Positions 40,201-49,527 are shown, numbered from the stretch's first letter. The stretch: 64,000 bases of DNA from Gluconobacter vitians (GCF_015244565.1 NZ_JABCQG010000002.1:1-64000), one strand, 5' to 3'. Numbers and translations are program-made. The notes: generated from the sequence alone by a model not told the origin.

Positions 40201-40219
40201 TTATGGCTTATTGCCATAA
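40201..40219. promoter_or_regulatory. fifth TGGC-type palindrome
   Basis: TTATGGC-TTATT-GCCATAA has perfect seven-base arms and a five-base centre. It is the longest palindrome of the set and the nearest to the porin gene. Confidence 0.7.
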
Positions 40220-40325
40220 GAGGAATGGCTGAAAACTGCGGATTTTGCGCGTTCAGGAATCATGGTGAACAAAATGGATGAGCTGCGAGCCTCAGGCAGG
40301 GCCGTTCTCACACGCATGTCGTATA

Positions 40326-40352
40326 AGATATATTATGCCAACTAATATATCT
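40326..40352. repeat. inverted repeat upstream of the porin gene
   Basis: AGATATATT (40326-40334) and AATATATCT (40344-40352) are a perfect nine-base inverted repeat with nine bases between. No T-tract follows. It could be an operator or part of the porin 5' untranslated region. Confidence 0.55.
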
Positions 40353-40502
40353 GGAAACCATGAATTTCTGACGTTTTTGTGAGAACACATCCTATTGTTG
40401 CGAAGAATGTCTCCATTCGCGCTAGGAAAAGCAGTGTAGTCCAATCTGCCGGTGAGCGCCCGCATTGCGATCGTCGGTATATCCGCGGGAGCGGCTGTTT
40501 AT

Positions 40503-42137
40503 ATGCCATCTATGTCCCTGTGCCGCCTGAGCCTTCTGGGAAGCACATTCTGCATTGCTGCACTCTCCGTCCTCCCGAACGCCGCATGGGCCGATGATTA
40601 TACGGAACTGCTCGACATTCTTAGGGCCAAGGGCAGTCTGACCCGCTCGGAATATAATGTGCTGCTGGCCCATCATCAGCATCACTCACATCCTTCGCTG
40701 CAACGTGACGATGACAGCGCACCCGCTGCCCCCTCACGACACCGCAACCGCTACATGCGCTATGGGCCCCAGAACGAAGGAAGCAGCCTGGAGGCTCCCC
40801 CGGATGTGACGACCATCGCCGCCGTTTCCGCCGCGCGCCGTGCCGCCATGGATGCATCGGCCAGTGCACAGGACGCCCGCAATTCGCTTCTGGAAGCGCG
40901 CCGGACCTATAATCCGGACAGCATCGTGCGCGTGAAACCCTATGTCGCGGGAAAAGGTGTGACGATCCAGGCCGGCCAGATCGATATCAATATCTCGGGC
41001 TTCGTCAACGCCTACTACACCTATAACAGCCCCGGCGGTGGTCGCCCGGTCGCAGGTGGCGTCTCGACCGGCAGCAGCGGCTTTGACTCCTCGTCTGTCC
41101 GTAACGGCCTGCTGCCCGGTGGTCTGATCCTCAAGCTGAATACGGTTCAGGACGGGATCAAGCTTGGTGCTGTCTTCGGCATGTATCCCGGCATCAACAA
41201 CAACAATCCCAGCACCTTCAATGCCAACTCGGGCGGCAGCCCAGTCGGCCTTGGAACGGCCGGCCTCGATTTTCGTCAGGTCTACATGACCGCTGGCACC
41301 GACAGGTTCGGTACGGTCAAGCTGGGTCGCGACATTGCGCTGTTCGCGTCTGACGCTATCCTGAACGACGCCACGCTTCTCAGCGTTGGCAGTACCGGCA
41401 GCAACGCCAATCCTGCCAACACGTCTCTGGGCCGTATCGGCGTGGGTTACGTCTATACCGACTGGCTGCCGCAGATCACCTATATCTCGCCGAAATGGAA
41501 AGGCTTCCAGGCCTCCGTTGGCATCATGACGCCACTCGACGAGTTCAACTTTGCCGGCGGCGGCATCTCCGCAACCACGACCCAGCACAGCTCTCCCATG
41601 CTTCAGGGCAAGGTCACCTATGATGGCAATATCGCAGGCTTTACGACCCGCTTCTGGAGCAGCTTCCTCGTTCAGCACCAGCAGAACCTGACCAGCGCAA
41701 CCCTTGGCAGCAGCAGCCGGAAAGGCACGACGGTCGAGGCCGGCGACGTTGGCGTCAAGGTTTCGCGCGGCCCGTTTGAAGGCGTGGCCTATTACTACTA
41801 TGGCAGTGGTCTTGGTACGACTGGCATCTTCTTCGATGGCGTATCTGCCGACGGACGCAAGCGTGACTCCGAAGGCTACTATGTTCAGGCGGCCTACAAG
41901 ATCCTGCCCAAGCTCAAGCTTGTTGGCAGCTATGGCGTCAGCAACCTCTATCAGGCTCCGGGCGAAGACAATCCGTCCATGGTCCGGCGCAACCAGTCGG
42001 AAGTCGGAGCGATCTATTACAATCTGACGGACTGGTTCACGATCGTGGGCGAATATGCCCATACAGAATCGGATTCCCACAGCATCGCTCACGAAAGCGA
42101 CCACACCATGTCCGCCGGTGCGATGATGACGTTCTGA
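40503..42137 (+). CDS. outer membrane porin
   Basis: 544 residues from ATG 40503; GTG 40452 and ATG 40512 are in-frame alternatives. The first 30 residues form a signal peptide ending in AWA. A short N-terminal helical part (DYTELLDILRAKGSLTRSEYN) and a His-rich, charged stretch precede the barrel. The barrel region has alternating beta strands such as INISGFVNAYYTYNS and DRFGTVKLGRDIALF, and it ends in an aromatic F. It probably lets small solutes cross the outer membrane. A strong hairpin follows the stop. Confidence 0.85.
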   Translation: MPSMSLCRLSLLGSTFCIAALSVLPNAAWADDYTELLDILRAKGSLTRSEYNVLLAHHQHHSHPSLQRDDDSAPAAPSRHRNRYMRYGPQNEGSSLEAPPDVTTIAAVSAARRAAMDASASAQDARNSLLEARRTYNPDSIVRVKPYVAGKGVTIQAGQIDINISGFVNAYYTYNSPGGGRPVAGGVSTGSSGFDSSSVRNGLLPGGLILKLNTVQDGIKLGAVFGMYPGINNNNPSTFNANSGGSPVGLGTAGLDFRQVYMTAGTDRFGTVKLGRDIALFASDAILNDATLLSVGSTGSNANPANTSLGRIGVGYVYTDWLPQITYISPKWKGFQASVGIMTPLDEFNFAGGGISATTTQHSSPMLQGKVTYDGNIAGFTTRFWSSFLVQHQQNLTSATLGSSSRKGTTVEAGDVGVKVSRGPFEGVAYYYYGSGLGTTGIFFDGVSADGRKRDSEGYYVQAAYKILPKLKLVGSYGVSNLYQAPGEDNPSMVRRNQSEVGAIYYNLTDWFTIVGEYAHTESDSHSIAHESDHTMSAGAMMTF

Positions 42138-42140
42138 GCC

Positions 42141-42174
42141 TGAAAGACCGGGCATTCCCCTGCCCGGTCTTTCA
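42141..42174 (+). terminator. strong hairpin after the porin gene
   Basis: TGAAAGACCGGGCA and TGCCCGGTCTTTCA form a perfect 14-base stem with a six-base loop. No run of T follows, so it may act as a 3' stabiliser as much as a terminator. The SD of the next gene lies directly behind it. Confidence 0.65.
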
Positions 42175-42181
42175 AAAGGAA

Positions 42182-42700
42182 GTGTCCATCAAAACGCCTC
42201 TTCCCTTTGTCCTGAGCGCCCTGTTTGCGCTCCATGGACAGGCGGAAGCCGCATCTGCCACCGCAATGCAGGACATCATCAAGTCAAAGCTTGGACTGTC
42301 CCTCTATCAGGAAGTGGATGTCGTGCTGAACGGGAGCGGTACGACACGGCAATATCTTGTCTATGCCCGGGACAGCACATGGTGTGGAGTAACCGGGGGC
42401 TGCATGCTCTTCATTCTCACGAACAGTAGCGACGGCTGGCGGGTCCTGTCACGCATGACGCTGGTTCACCTGCCCATTCGTGCCCTGCCGCATCTGTCAA
42501 AGGGCTGGCATGATCTCGAAGTGTCCTATTCCGGCAAACTGCCGGATGGGCGCCCTGCTCTTGTCACCAGTCGCATGCGGTTTGATGGCGCACGGTATCC
42601 GCTCAATCCATCAGTCCCGCCAGCCGAACCGGTCGAGCGCCCGGGAGGACAGATCGTTCTCGCCACGGACAGCCCGATACAGACCAGCACCCCGCATTAA
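42182..42700 (+). CDS. small exported protein of unknown function
   Basis: 172 residues from GTG 42182, with AAAAGGA immediately upstream. A signal peptide (PFVLSALFALHGQAEA) is followed by a domain with two cysteines (STWCGVTGGCMLFIL) and WRVLSRMTLVHLPIRALP, then WHDLEVSYSG. This layout is met in uncharacterised periplasmic proteins of Proteobacteria; I know no function. The C-terminus is Pro-rich. It overlaps the convergent MBL gene by four bases. Confidence 0.7.
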   Translation: MSIKTPLPFVLSALFALHGQAEAASATAMQDIIKSKLGLSLYQEVDVVLNGSGTTRQYLVYARDSTWCGVTGGCMLFILTNSSDGWRVLSRMTLVHLPIRALPHLSKGWHDLEVSYSGKLPDGRPALVTSRMRFDGARYPLNPSVPPAEPVERPGGQIVLATDSPIQTSTPH

Positions 42701-43494
42701 GCCTGAAGGTCGAGCACCATTCCGTCATAGGCTGGTTCAACACCTACCGGCAAGGTCTGGCGCAGGGTCTGGTAATCCATATCCGGCCCCATATGGGTCA
42801 AAACCACGTGCCCCACGCCGAGCCGTTCACGCCATTCCAAAACACGCCCAAGCCAGGCATGGGCCGGATGTGGTTCGTACTGGAAGCAGTCCACAATCCA
42901 GGTCTGCACGCCTTCAAGCAGCGACAGGGACTCCTCCGAAAGCGTCTCGACATCCGTGCTGTAGGCAAAGTTTCCGCAACGCACGCCAAGGGACGCAATT
43001 CGACCGTGTCGCTGCTCGAAAATCCGAGCTGTCAGACCGGGGAACGTCACTGTCTCTCCAGGCTGCACGACATGCTCGTCAAAGACAGGCCGGTAGAACT
43101 CTGGCCCTTTCCAGGGCGCAAACGCATAGGCATAACGCAGGCGCAGTTCTTCCAGAACATCCGGCGTGGCCAGCAGCGGCAGAGGCGTTTCGATCACGCG
43201 GTTGATGGCCCGCAATTCATCGAGGCCGCCGATATGATCGCTGTGCGGATGCGTATAGAGAACCGCATGAACATGGCTCAGGCCGCAGTTCAGCATCTGA
43301 TCGCGAAAATCAGGCCCGGAATCCACCAGAAGCCGGAAACCGCCCTCACCTTCAATCACGACTGAGGAGCGTGTGCGCCGGTTACGCGGCTCGGTTGGGT
43401 CGCAGGCGCCCCAGATCCCCGTCCGTGGTCCCTCCTCGCCCCCGATCATGGGAACGCCGGCAGAGCCACCACATCCAAGGATTGTCACTTTCAC
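42697..43494 (-). CDS. MBL-fold metallo-hydrolase
   Basis: 265 residues. The metal site motif THPHSDHIGGLDE is present, with a late VLTHMGPDMDY. The N-terminus MKVTILGCGGSAGVPMIGG resembles PhnP and related phosphodiesterases. The activity is unknown. The start overlaps the tatD stop by four bases, the last step of a tightly coupled run from mltB. Confidence 0.9.
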   Translation of the reverse strand: MKVTILGCGGSAGVPMIGGEEGPRTGIWGACDPTEPRNRRTRSSVVIEGEGGFRLLVDSGPDFRDQMLNCGLSHVHAVLYTHPHSDHIGGLDELRAINRVIETPLPLLATPDVLEELRLRYAYAFAPWKGPEFYRPVFDEHVVQPGETVTFPGLTARIFEQRHGRIASLGVRCGNFAYSTDVETLSEESLSLLEGVQTWIVDCFQYEPHPAHAWLGRVLEWRERLGVGHVVLTHMGPDMDYQTLRQTLPVGVEPAYDGMVLDLQA

Positions 43495-44276
43495 GCAGCG
43501 ATCCTCGTAAACAGACGACGGGCGTTTTCAGACGTGATCCGCGCGATCTCGTCCAGAGACATGCCCCGCTCTTCGGCCAGTCGGGCGGCCGTATGGGCGA
43601 CGTAACCCGGCGTATTGGGTTTTCCACGTTTCGGGACAGGTGCGAGGAACGGACTGTCCGTCTCGACCAGAATGCGGTCTTCCGGAACCATCCGCGCCAC
43701 TTCGCGGACTTCCTCGCATTTCGGGAAGGTCAGCAGGCCGGAGAAGCTGATATAGCCCCCGAGTTCCAGCGCCGCTTCCGCCAGTTTCGGACCAGACGCA
43801 AAGCAATGGATCAGGAACGGAAAGGCACCCTTGGCGTGTTCGTCACGCAGGATGGCGATCATGTCGTCATCGGCGTTGCGGGTATGGATGACGACCGGCA
43901 GTCCCGTCTGACGTGCGGCCGCGATATGGGTGCGGAACGCGGCGTGCTGGGCTGGCTTGGCCTCGTCTCCGCTATGGAAATAATCCAGCCCCGTCTCTCC
44001 GATTGCCACAACGGAAGGCGCTTCGGTCTTGGCGACGAGTTCCTCGACGGACGGCAGACGCTCCTCGCCCGCATAATCCGGATGAATGCCGATTGCGCAC
44101 CAGATCCGCAGATCCGGCGTGTCATGCTGAGTCAGGGCGATCTGCGTATCAGCTTGTGAAAAGCGCGTCCCGATCGTGATCATGCCGGACAGGCCCGACT
44201 CCCGCGCCAGCTCGAAAGCAGGCGCGAGGTCGTCGAGCTTGTCCAGATGACAGTGGGTGTCGATCAGTCCCGTCAT
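43491..44276 (-). CDS. tatD: TatD-family metal-dependent DNase
   Basis: 261 residues. Metal ligands lie in DTHCHLDKLDD, AIGETGLDYF, VIHTRNAD, and LVETDSPFLAPVPKRGKPN. These are the TatD signatures, which fit a phosphodiesterase or DNase. It overlaps metG by four bases upstream and the MBL gene by four downstream, a common arrangement metG-tatD-MBL. The exact substrate is not shown by sequence. Confidence 0.92.
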   Translation of the reverse strand: MTGLIDTHCHLDKLDDLAPAFELARESGLSGMITIGTRFSQADTQIALTQHDTPDLRIWCAIGIHPDYAGEERLPSVEELVAKTEAPSVVAIGETGLDYFHSGDEAKPAQHAAFRTHIAAARQTGLPVVIHTRNADDDMIAILRDEHAKGAFPFLIHCFASGPKLAEAALELGGYISFSGLLTFPKCEEVREVARMVPEDRILVETDSPFLAPVPKRGKPNTPGYVAHTAARLAEERGMSLDEIARITSENARRLFTRIAA

Positions 44277-45823
44277 GCCTCTTCCTCGACAAAACGCGGG
44301 AACAGACCTTCCGGCTTGGGAAGCGTGCGACCCGCCGGCAGTGGCGTTTCGAGGGCCGCGAATGTCCGTTCATTTTCCTGCACACCGAGCTGCGTCAGCA
44401 TCCGGTCCATCGTGTTCGGCATGTAAGGCTGAAGCATGGTTGCGATCCCGCGGATCATGTCAACGAGAACCCGCAACACGTCCGCCATACGCTCCGGATC
44501 GGTCTTTTTCAGGGCCCAGGGCGCCTGACGGTCGATGTAGGAATTGGCGGCGCGGATGACCTTCCAGACTTCTTCCAGCGCATCGGTGATCGCCTTGCGC
44601 TCAATCTGTTCGGACATGATCGTCGGCAGCAGCGTCACCATGGCCAGCATGGCCTGATCGTCTTCGGTCAGCGTGCCGCTTTCAGGCAGAACGCCGCCCA
44701 GATTGCGGGCCACCTGGCTCAGCGTACGCTGGCACAGATTGCCAAGATCGTTCGCCAGTTCGACATTCGTACGCGTGATCATGGAGCGGCGGCTGAAATT
44801 GGAATCCCCGCCAAACGGCACTTCGCGCATCAGGAAAAAGCGCAGCGCATCCAGCCCGAATTCGTCAGCGAGCGCCTTCGGGTCGAGGACGTTACCGAGA
44901 GACTTGCTCATCTTCTCGCCTTCGACCGTCCACCAGCCATGGGCGAAGACGCTCTTCGGCAGATCAATGCCAGCCGCCATCAGGAAGGCCGGCCAGTACA
45001 CGCAGTGGAAGCGAGCAATTTCCTTGCCCACGATATGGACATCCGCCGGCCAGAACTTCGCCCGCGGGTCATCAAGGTTCGGATAACCGACGGCCGTGAG
45101 ATAGTTCGCCAGCGCGTCGAACCAGACATACATGACATGGTCCGGATCGTTCGGAACCGGAACGCCCCATTTGAAGCTCGTACGGCTGACGGACAGGTCG
45201 CGCAGGCCCTGACGGACGAAGCTCTCGATTTCACGACGCGGACCGACGGGGCCGATGAAGTCGGGATTGTCTTCGTAGAGCTTCAAAAGCCGGTCCTGAA
45301 AATCGGACAGACGGAAGAAATAGGACGGCTCCTTGACGCGCTCGACCGGCGCACCAGACGGGGCCACGAACGTCCCGTCAGGCTTCTTGACCAGTTCGTC
45401 CTCGCCGATGAACGCCTCGTCGCGCGTCGAGTACCAGCCCTCATAGGCGCCCAGATAAATATGTCCGTTCGCCGCAACCTTTTCCCACAGCGCCTTGGCC
45501 GCGCCCTTGTGGCGCTCTTCGGTCGTGCGGATGAACTCATCGGTCGAGATCGCCATGTCCTTCTGCATCTGGCGGAAGGAAGCTGAAACCTCGTCGGCAT
45601 AGGCCTGCGGGTCCATACCCTTGGCGACAGCCGTCTGCTCGACCTTCTGGCCATGCTCGTCGGTGCCGCTAACGAACAGGACTTCTTCGCCGTTCAGGCG
45701 ATGAAAGCGGGCCAGAACGTCGGCCGCAATAGAGGTATAGGCATGCCCGATATGCGGAGCGCCGTTCACATAGAAGATCGGGGTCGTGATGGTGAAGCGC
45801 CGCGTCATGTCCACTCGTTTCAT
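44273..45823 (-). CDS. metG: methionyl-tRNA synthetase
   Basis: 516 residues. HIGH is at 24-27 (GAPHIGHAYTS) and KMSKS at 304-308 (GEKMSKSLGN). ATG 45823 was used; ATG 45808 (MTRRFTITTP) is a possible start. It is of the shorter class lacking the C-terminal tRNA-binding extension. The enzyme charges both initiator and elongator tRNA-Met. It starts 15 bases after holB stops and overlaps tatD by four bases. Confidence 0.96.
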   Translation of the reverse strand: MKRVDMTRRFTITTPIFYVNGAPHIGHAYTSIAADVLARFHRLNGEEVLFVSGTDEHGQKVEQTAVAKGMDPQAYADEVSASFRQMQKDMAISTDEFIRTTEERHKGAAKALWEKVAANGHIYLGAYEGWYSTRDEAFIGEDELVKKPDGTFVAPSGAPVERVKEPSYFFRLSDFQDRLLKLYEDNPDFIGPVGPRREIESFVRQGLRDLSVSRTSFKWGVPVPNDPDHVMYVWFDALANYLTAVGYPNLDDPRAKFWPADVHIVGKEIARFHCVYWPAFLMAAGIDLPKSVFAHGWWTVEGEKMSKSLGNVLDPKALADEFGLDALRFFLMREVPFGGDSNFSRRSMITRTNVELANDLGNLCQRTLSQVARNLGGVLPESGTLTEDDQAMLAMVTLLPTIMSEQIERKAITDALEEVWKVIRAANSYIDRQAPWALKKTDPERMADVLRVLVDMIRGIATMLQPYMPNTMDRMLTQLGVQENERTFAALETPLPAGRTLPKPEGLFPRFVEEEA

Positions 45824-45838
45824 AACGCCCGGACCATC

Positions 45839-46762
45839 TCAGCTGCCGGAAGCGAGTTCCGCTGCCTGACGGATGGCCTGGGCCTTGTCCAGATTGAAGC
45901 CTTCGGTCTGACGCCTCAGCGTGTCCAGTTCGGAACACTGCCGCGCCGTCAGATCGGCTTTTGCGAGATCCCCGCGCCGCGCTGCCGAGCGCGCACGGTC
46001 TGCCAGTCCCTCGCCTAGCAAATCGCAGAGCAATGCGAAACCTTCAGCCTCTCTCGCAATACGCTCGCTCAGGGCCATGGTTTCCGATCCACGCACCTGT
46101 CCGGCAAGGATTTCCGCCACAAATGAGGCAATCGCCCCGTCCCGGTCCTGCGACAGAAAGAGTGCCCGGCCCGGCGATCCATGCGCCCGCGCCAGCACAT
46201 CCGCAGAGATGCCCGGTAGTGCGGCGCGCATATCCGCGTCCGACAGTGCGGACAGTGTAAGCATCCGGCAGCGGCTGCGGATCGTGGGCAGGAGCGCGCC
46301 CGGAGAGGACGTGGTCAGCAGCAGGATGCAGCGCGGGGGGGGCTCTTCTAGGATCTTGAGCAGCGCGTTGGCCGCGAACCGGTTCAGATATTCCGCCCCG
46401 TCCACGATCACCACACGCCAACCCCCTTCGGTCGCCGTATGGTGAAGGAACGTCTGGACCGGACGGACATCCGCGGCGGTAATTTCGCCCCGCAGACGGC
46501 CTTTTTTCTCGTCCACGACCCGCGAGATTTCCAGCAGGTCCCCGTGTGTTCCGGCTGCAATGCGACGCGCCTGCGAGGAATCCGGATTTTCCGCATTCAG
46601 AAGCAGTCTGGCCAGACGGAAAGCCAGCGTTGCCTTCCCGATCCCCGCCGGGCCACAGATCAGCCAGGCATGATGCAGCTTGCCACCGGCCAGCGCCTGC
46701 CGGAACGTCGCCTCCGCCTCGGCATGGCCATACAGATCCAGAGTATGCCGCGGATCGCTCAC
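45839..46762 (-). CDS. holB: DNA polymerase III delta' subunit
   Basis: 307 residues. The AAA+ Walker A-like stretch is CGPAGIGKATLAFRLAR, and the middle shows VVIVDGAEYLNRFAANALLKILEEPP, the delta' signature. The subunit is part of the clamp loader. Its start overlaps the tmk stop by four bases (46759-46762), a strong sign of co-translation. The usual tmk-holB pairing supports the call. Confidence 0.94.
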   Translation of the reverse strand: MSDPRHTLDLYGHAEAEATFRQALAGGKLHHAWLICGPAGIGKATLAFRLARLLLNAENPDSSQARRIAAGTHGDLLEISRVVDEKKGRLRGEITAADVRPVQTFLHHTATEGGWRVVIVDGAEYLNRFAANALLKILEEPPPRCILLLTTSSPGALLPTIRSRCRMLTLSALSDADMRAALPGISADVLARAHGSPGRALFLSQDRDGAIASFVAEILAGQVRGSETMALSERIAREAEGFALLCDLLGEGLADRARSAARRGDLAKADLTARQCSELDTLRRQTEGFNLDKAQAIRQAAELASGS

Positions 46763-47403
46763 ACGCCCTGAACCGACAGGCTTTCATGCACGGCCTGCAG
46801 GAGCGCCGCACTAACGGCCTTGGGCGTCTGGCCAGCATCTACACGTTTCACGCGCGCCGGATCAGCCGACGCAATCGCATCGAACCCGGCCAGAACACGC
46901 TCATGGAATGCTTCTGCCTGAGCCTCGTAACGGTCCGTCTGGCCGCCCCGGGCTTTCAGACGCGCAAGCGCCTGCGTCCGGGGGAGTTCCAGCATCAGTG
47001 TCAGATCCGGCTCGAAGTCCACGAGTTTGCGGGCACCCTTGAGGAACGCCAGAACCTCGGGCGCACCCTGCCCGATGCCATAGCCCTGATAGGCCAGTGT
47101 CGAGTCATGGAAGCGGTCACAGACCACGATCTCGCCCCGCTCAAGCGCCGGCAGAATGGCGTTGTCGAGATGGTCCGACCGGGCGGCCATGTGCATCAGG
47201 ATTTCCGCCCGCCAGGAGAGATCAACCTCCCCGAACAGCAGCAGGTTGCGGATTTCCTCCGCGCCCGGCGTTCCACCGGGCTCCCGCGACAGAAGAACCT
47301 TATGTCCTTCCGCACGCAGGGCCTCGGCCAGAAGGCGGGCCTGGGTGGATTTCCCCGCACCCTCGCCGCCTTCGAGCGTAATGAACAGTCCTTTTCCAGT
47401 CAT
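46759..47403 (-). CDS. tmk: thymidylate kinase
   Basis: 214 residues from ATG 47403. The P-loop is LEGGEGAGKSTQ and the DR(Y/H) motif is VCDRFHDSTLAYQGYG. It phosphorylates dTMP. The gene begins four bases after the dac stop and overlaps holB by four. An extended N-terminus to 47424 is possible but overlaps dac. Confidence 0.95.
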   Translation of the reverse strand: MTGKGLFITLEGGEGAGKSTQARLLAEALRAEGHKVLLSREPGGTPGAEEIRNLLLFGEVDLSWRAEILMHMAARSDHLDNAILPALERGEIVVCDRFHDSTLAYQGYGIGQGAPEVLAFLKGARKLVDFEPDLTLMLELPRTQALARLKARGGQTDRYEAQAEAFHERVLAGFDAIASADPARVKRVDAGQTPKAVSAALLQAVHESLSVQGV

Positions 47404-47407
47404 GCCC

Positions 47408-48640
47408 TTACTGCGCGGGACCATGGCCCAAACGCGTCATGGCGCGGGCAACCAGTCCGAGCTTTGCGACCGATTCGCCAGCCTCCAGCGGCACGCGGAT
47501 GTCAGCCATGTTCGGCGCGGAAATCACCAGTGCCCCGCAGACCTGTCCCTTTGTCACCGGCGCAATCACCGGAGAGGCATAATCCACCCCGATATGGGAG
47601 CGCTGCTGCCAGCCCACCGGGAGCGTCATGACAATATCGGCGCCTGCGACCAGCGGGACCTGACGGTGTTCGCCCATCCAGACCGGCGCGGAATCCACGA
47701 CCTGCCCGCGACGGAACAGCGTGGCGTTCTCGAAATTCGCAAACGCCCAGGACATCAGACGCTCGCCCTCATGGGCACGCTCATTGCTCGACGATGTGCC
47801 GTTGATGACGACGATGACACGGTTGCCGTTGCGCTGGGAGCTTGCGCACAGACCAAAACCGCCCGCATCCGTATGACCGGTCTTCAGACCGTCAGCGAGG
47901 CCCTTGTCCACCAGCACGTTCCGGTTGCCCTGACGGATATGGTTGTAGGTGAACTCGAGCTCGCCGAAATAATGATAGTACTGCGGGAAATCGCGGATCA
48001 GATGGGACGCCACCGTCGCGACATCGCGCGCCGTCATGTAATGACCATCCGCCGGCAGACCCGTCACATTGAGGAAGTGCGAGTTCATCATGCCGAGCTT
48101 CGGTGCTTCCTCGTTCATCATCGCGACAAAGCGCTCTTCCGAACCCGCAATGCCTTCCGCCAGAACGATACAGGCGTCATTGCCGGACTGGATCAGCATG
48201 CCCTGAATCAGATCAGATACCAGAACGCTCTGGCCCAGCGGCACGAACATCTTGGAGCCCTGCGTACGCCATGCTTTTTCGCTGACCGGCAGGCTCTGCT
48301 CCAGACGGATGCGACCCGTGGCCAGCATGCCGAACACGATATAGGCGGTCATCATCTTCGTCAGCGAAGATGGTGCCATGCGCTCGTCGGAGGCCTTGTC
48401 GAGCAGGACCGCGCCCGTATCGTAATCCACGACATAAGCCCAGCGCGCCACCGTATCGAACGGACCGATGGGCGTATTCGCAGGCGTTCCGACCGGAGCG
48501 TCTGTCGTAGCGGCCGCAGCAGCCTTTGCAGCGTGAGCCGCATGACGGTGCGGGCGGGCGAACGCCTTCAGGGGTCCCGCAAAAGAAGCACAGGCCGCAA
48601 TACCTGCCACCCCACCGAAAAGAGAGCGTCTAGTCCGCAC
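47408..48640 (-). CDS. D-alanyl-D-alanine carboxypeptidase (penicillin-binding protein 5/6 type)
   Basis: 410 residues from GTG 48640, with a GGGGA seven bases upstream; longer starts exist. The N-terminus is a signal sequence with RRSLFGGVAGIAACASFAG, with an alanine-rich linker after it. The serine active sites are visible: SLTKM (SxxK), SGNDAC (SxN) and KTGHTDAGG (KTG). The protein removes the terminal D-Ala of peptidoglycan. A DacA-type C-terminal domain follows. Confidence 0.93.
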   Translation of the reverse strand: MRTRRSLFGGVAGIAACASFAGPLKAFARPHRHAAHAAKAAAAATTDAPVGTPANTPIGPFDTVARWAYVVDYDTGAVLLDKASDERMAPSSLTKMMTAYIVFGMLATGRIRLEQSLPVSEKAWRTQGSKMFVPLGQSVLVSDLIQGMLIQSGNDACIVLAEGIAGSEERFVAMMNEEAPKLGMMNSHFLNVTGLPADGHYMTARDVATVASHLIRDFPQYYHYFGELEFTYNHIRQGNRNVLVDKGLADGLKTGHTDAGGFGLCASSQRNGNRVIVVINGTSSSNERAHEGERLMSWAFANFENATLFRRGQVVDSAPVWMGEHRQVPLVAGADIVMTLPVGWQQRSHIGVDYASPVIAPVTKGQVCGALVISAPNMADIRVPLEAGESVAKLGLVARAMTRLGHGPAQ

Positions 48641-48678
48641 GTTCGTCCCCAGTTCCACGGCCTTCAGACAACCGGCCG

Positions 48679-49527
48679 TCATTCCACAATGATCCGCGCG
48701 CCCTCTACCCCGCACAGGCGGGTGTGGTCCAGTGCCGCATCAGCCTGTGCGATGTCGGAATAGGGTCCACCAAGAACGCGCCACTCAAGCCCGACGGCCT
48801 CCCGCGCATGCAGGACCGAGCCACCACAGCGCGCTGCAACACCTGCTGCCGTCGCGCTGCCAGAAAATATTCCCATCAGGATATAAAGCCCCGACGGCCC
48901 CCGACTGCCCTGTGTCCATGTCGCAGGCAATGGCCCGACAGGAACGGAATTTGTCTCGGCAGACGAGTCGTTGCCATAGACCTGCGAGGAGCCATCACTC
49001 AGCGAGGTCGCCCGAACTTCTCCGACAGGCGCTGCCGAAATATTCTGGGGTGGCACTTTCACCAGCTTTTCCGCCAGCACACGGCTGACCGCTTCGTCTT
49101 CCGTAACCTCGACAGGTGTATCTGCCGTCATGCCCAGAAGGTCCGCCGCTTTCGGAGATAGTGCAATAATGCGTCCGGGATCAGCCGGTCCACGATCCGT
49201 CAGCCGGATGCGTACGATCCGGCCGTTCAGAAGGTTGCGGACACTGACGATTGCCGGAAGCTGGAGCGTCTGGTGCGCCCCCGTCATCCCGTCCGCAGAC
49301 CAAGCTTCCCCATCAGCCGTCAGGCCGGAGGCAGGCGCGTGTTCGCGCGTCGCCAGTCCTGTCGCGTGATAGTCAAACTGCTCGTTCGGATAGAACCATC
49401 CGTGTGTGCCAGGCCAGGCATCACCCAGTTCGTAATGCGGATGGACCGCAGGTGCCGGCTCGTCGCGCTGGCAGGATGCGAGCAGCGGCAGAAGGGCCAG
49501 AGCGGCCCCGTACTTACGCAGAGACAA
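48679..49527 (-). CDS. rlpA: RlpA-like septal lipoprotein with SPOR domain
   Basis: 282 residues from TTG 49527, with a GGGGA upstream; the open frame extends to 49560. A lipobox-type signal ends LLPLLASC. The double-psi barrel is seen in YHATGLATREHAPASGLTADGE, NLLNGRIVRIRLTDRGPADPG and IALSPKAADLLGM. A C-terminal SPOR domain (PSGLYILMGIFSGSATAAGVAARC) binds denuded glycan at the septum. It probably acts in cell separation as a lytic transglycosylase. It overlaps the mltB stop by 14 bases. Confidence 0.85.
   Translation of the reverse strand: MSLRKYGAALALLPLLASCQRDEPAPAVHPHYELGDAWPGTHGWFYPNEQFDYHATGLATREHAPASGLTADGEAWSADGMTGAHQTLQLPAIVSVRNLLNGRIVRIRLTDRGPADPGRIIALSPKAADLLGMTADTPVEVTEDEAVSRVLAEKLVKVPPQNISAAPVGEVRATSLSDGSSQVYGNDSSAETNSVPVGPLPATWTQGSRGPSGLYILMGIFSGSATAAGVAARCGGSVLHAREAVGLEWRVLGGPYSDIAQADAALDHTRLCGVEGARIIVE

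Larger units (their letters stand above)
39929..40502. other. 574-base regulatory spacer between POT transporter and porin
   Basis: No supported gene. It carries five related TGGC-N5-GCCA palindromes (listed separately) and a downstream inverted repeat AGATATATT/AATATATCT. The DNA is visibly AT-richer than its neighbours. Promoters for both flanking genes must lie here; I could not fix their boxes. Confidence 0.7.
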
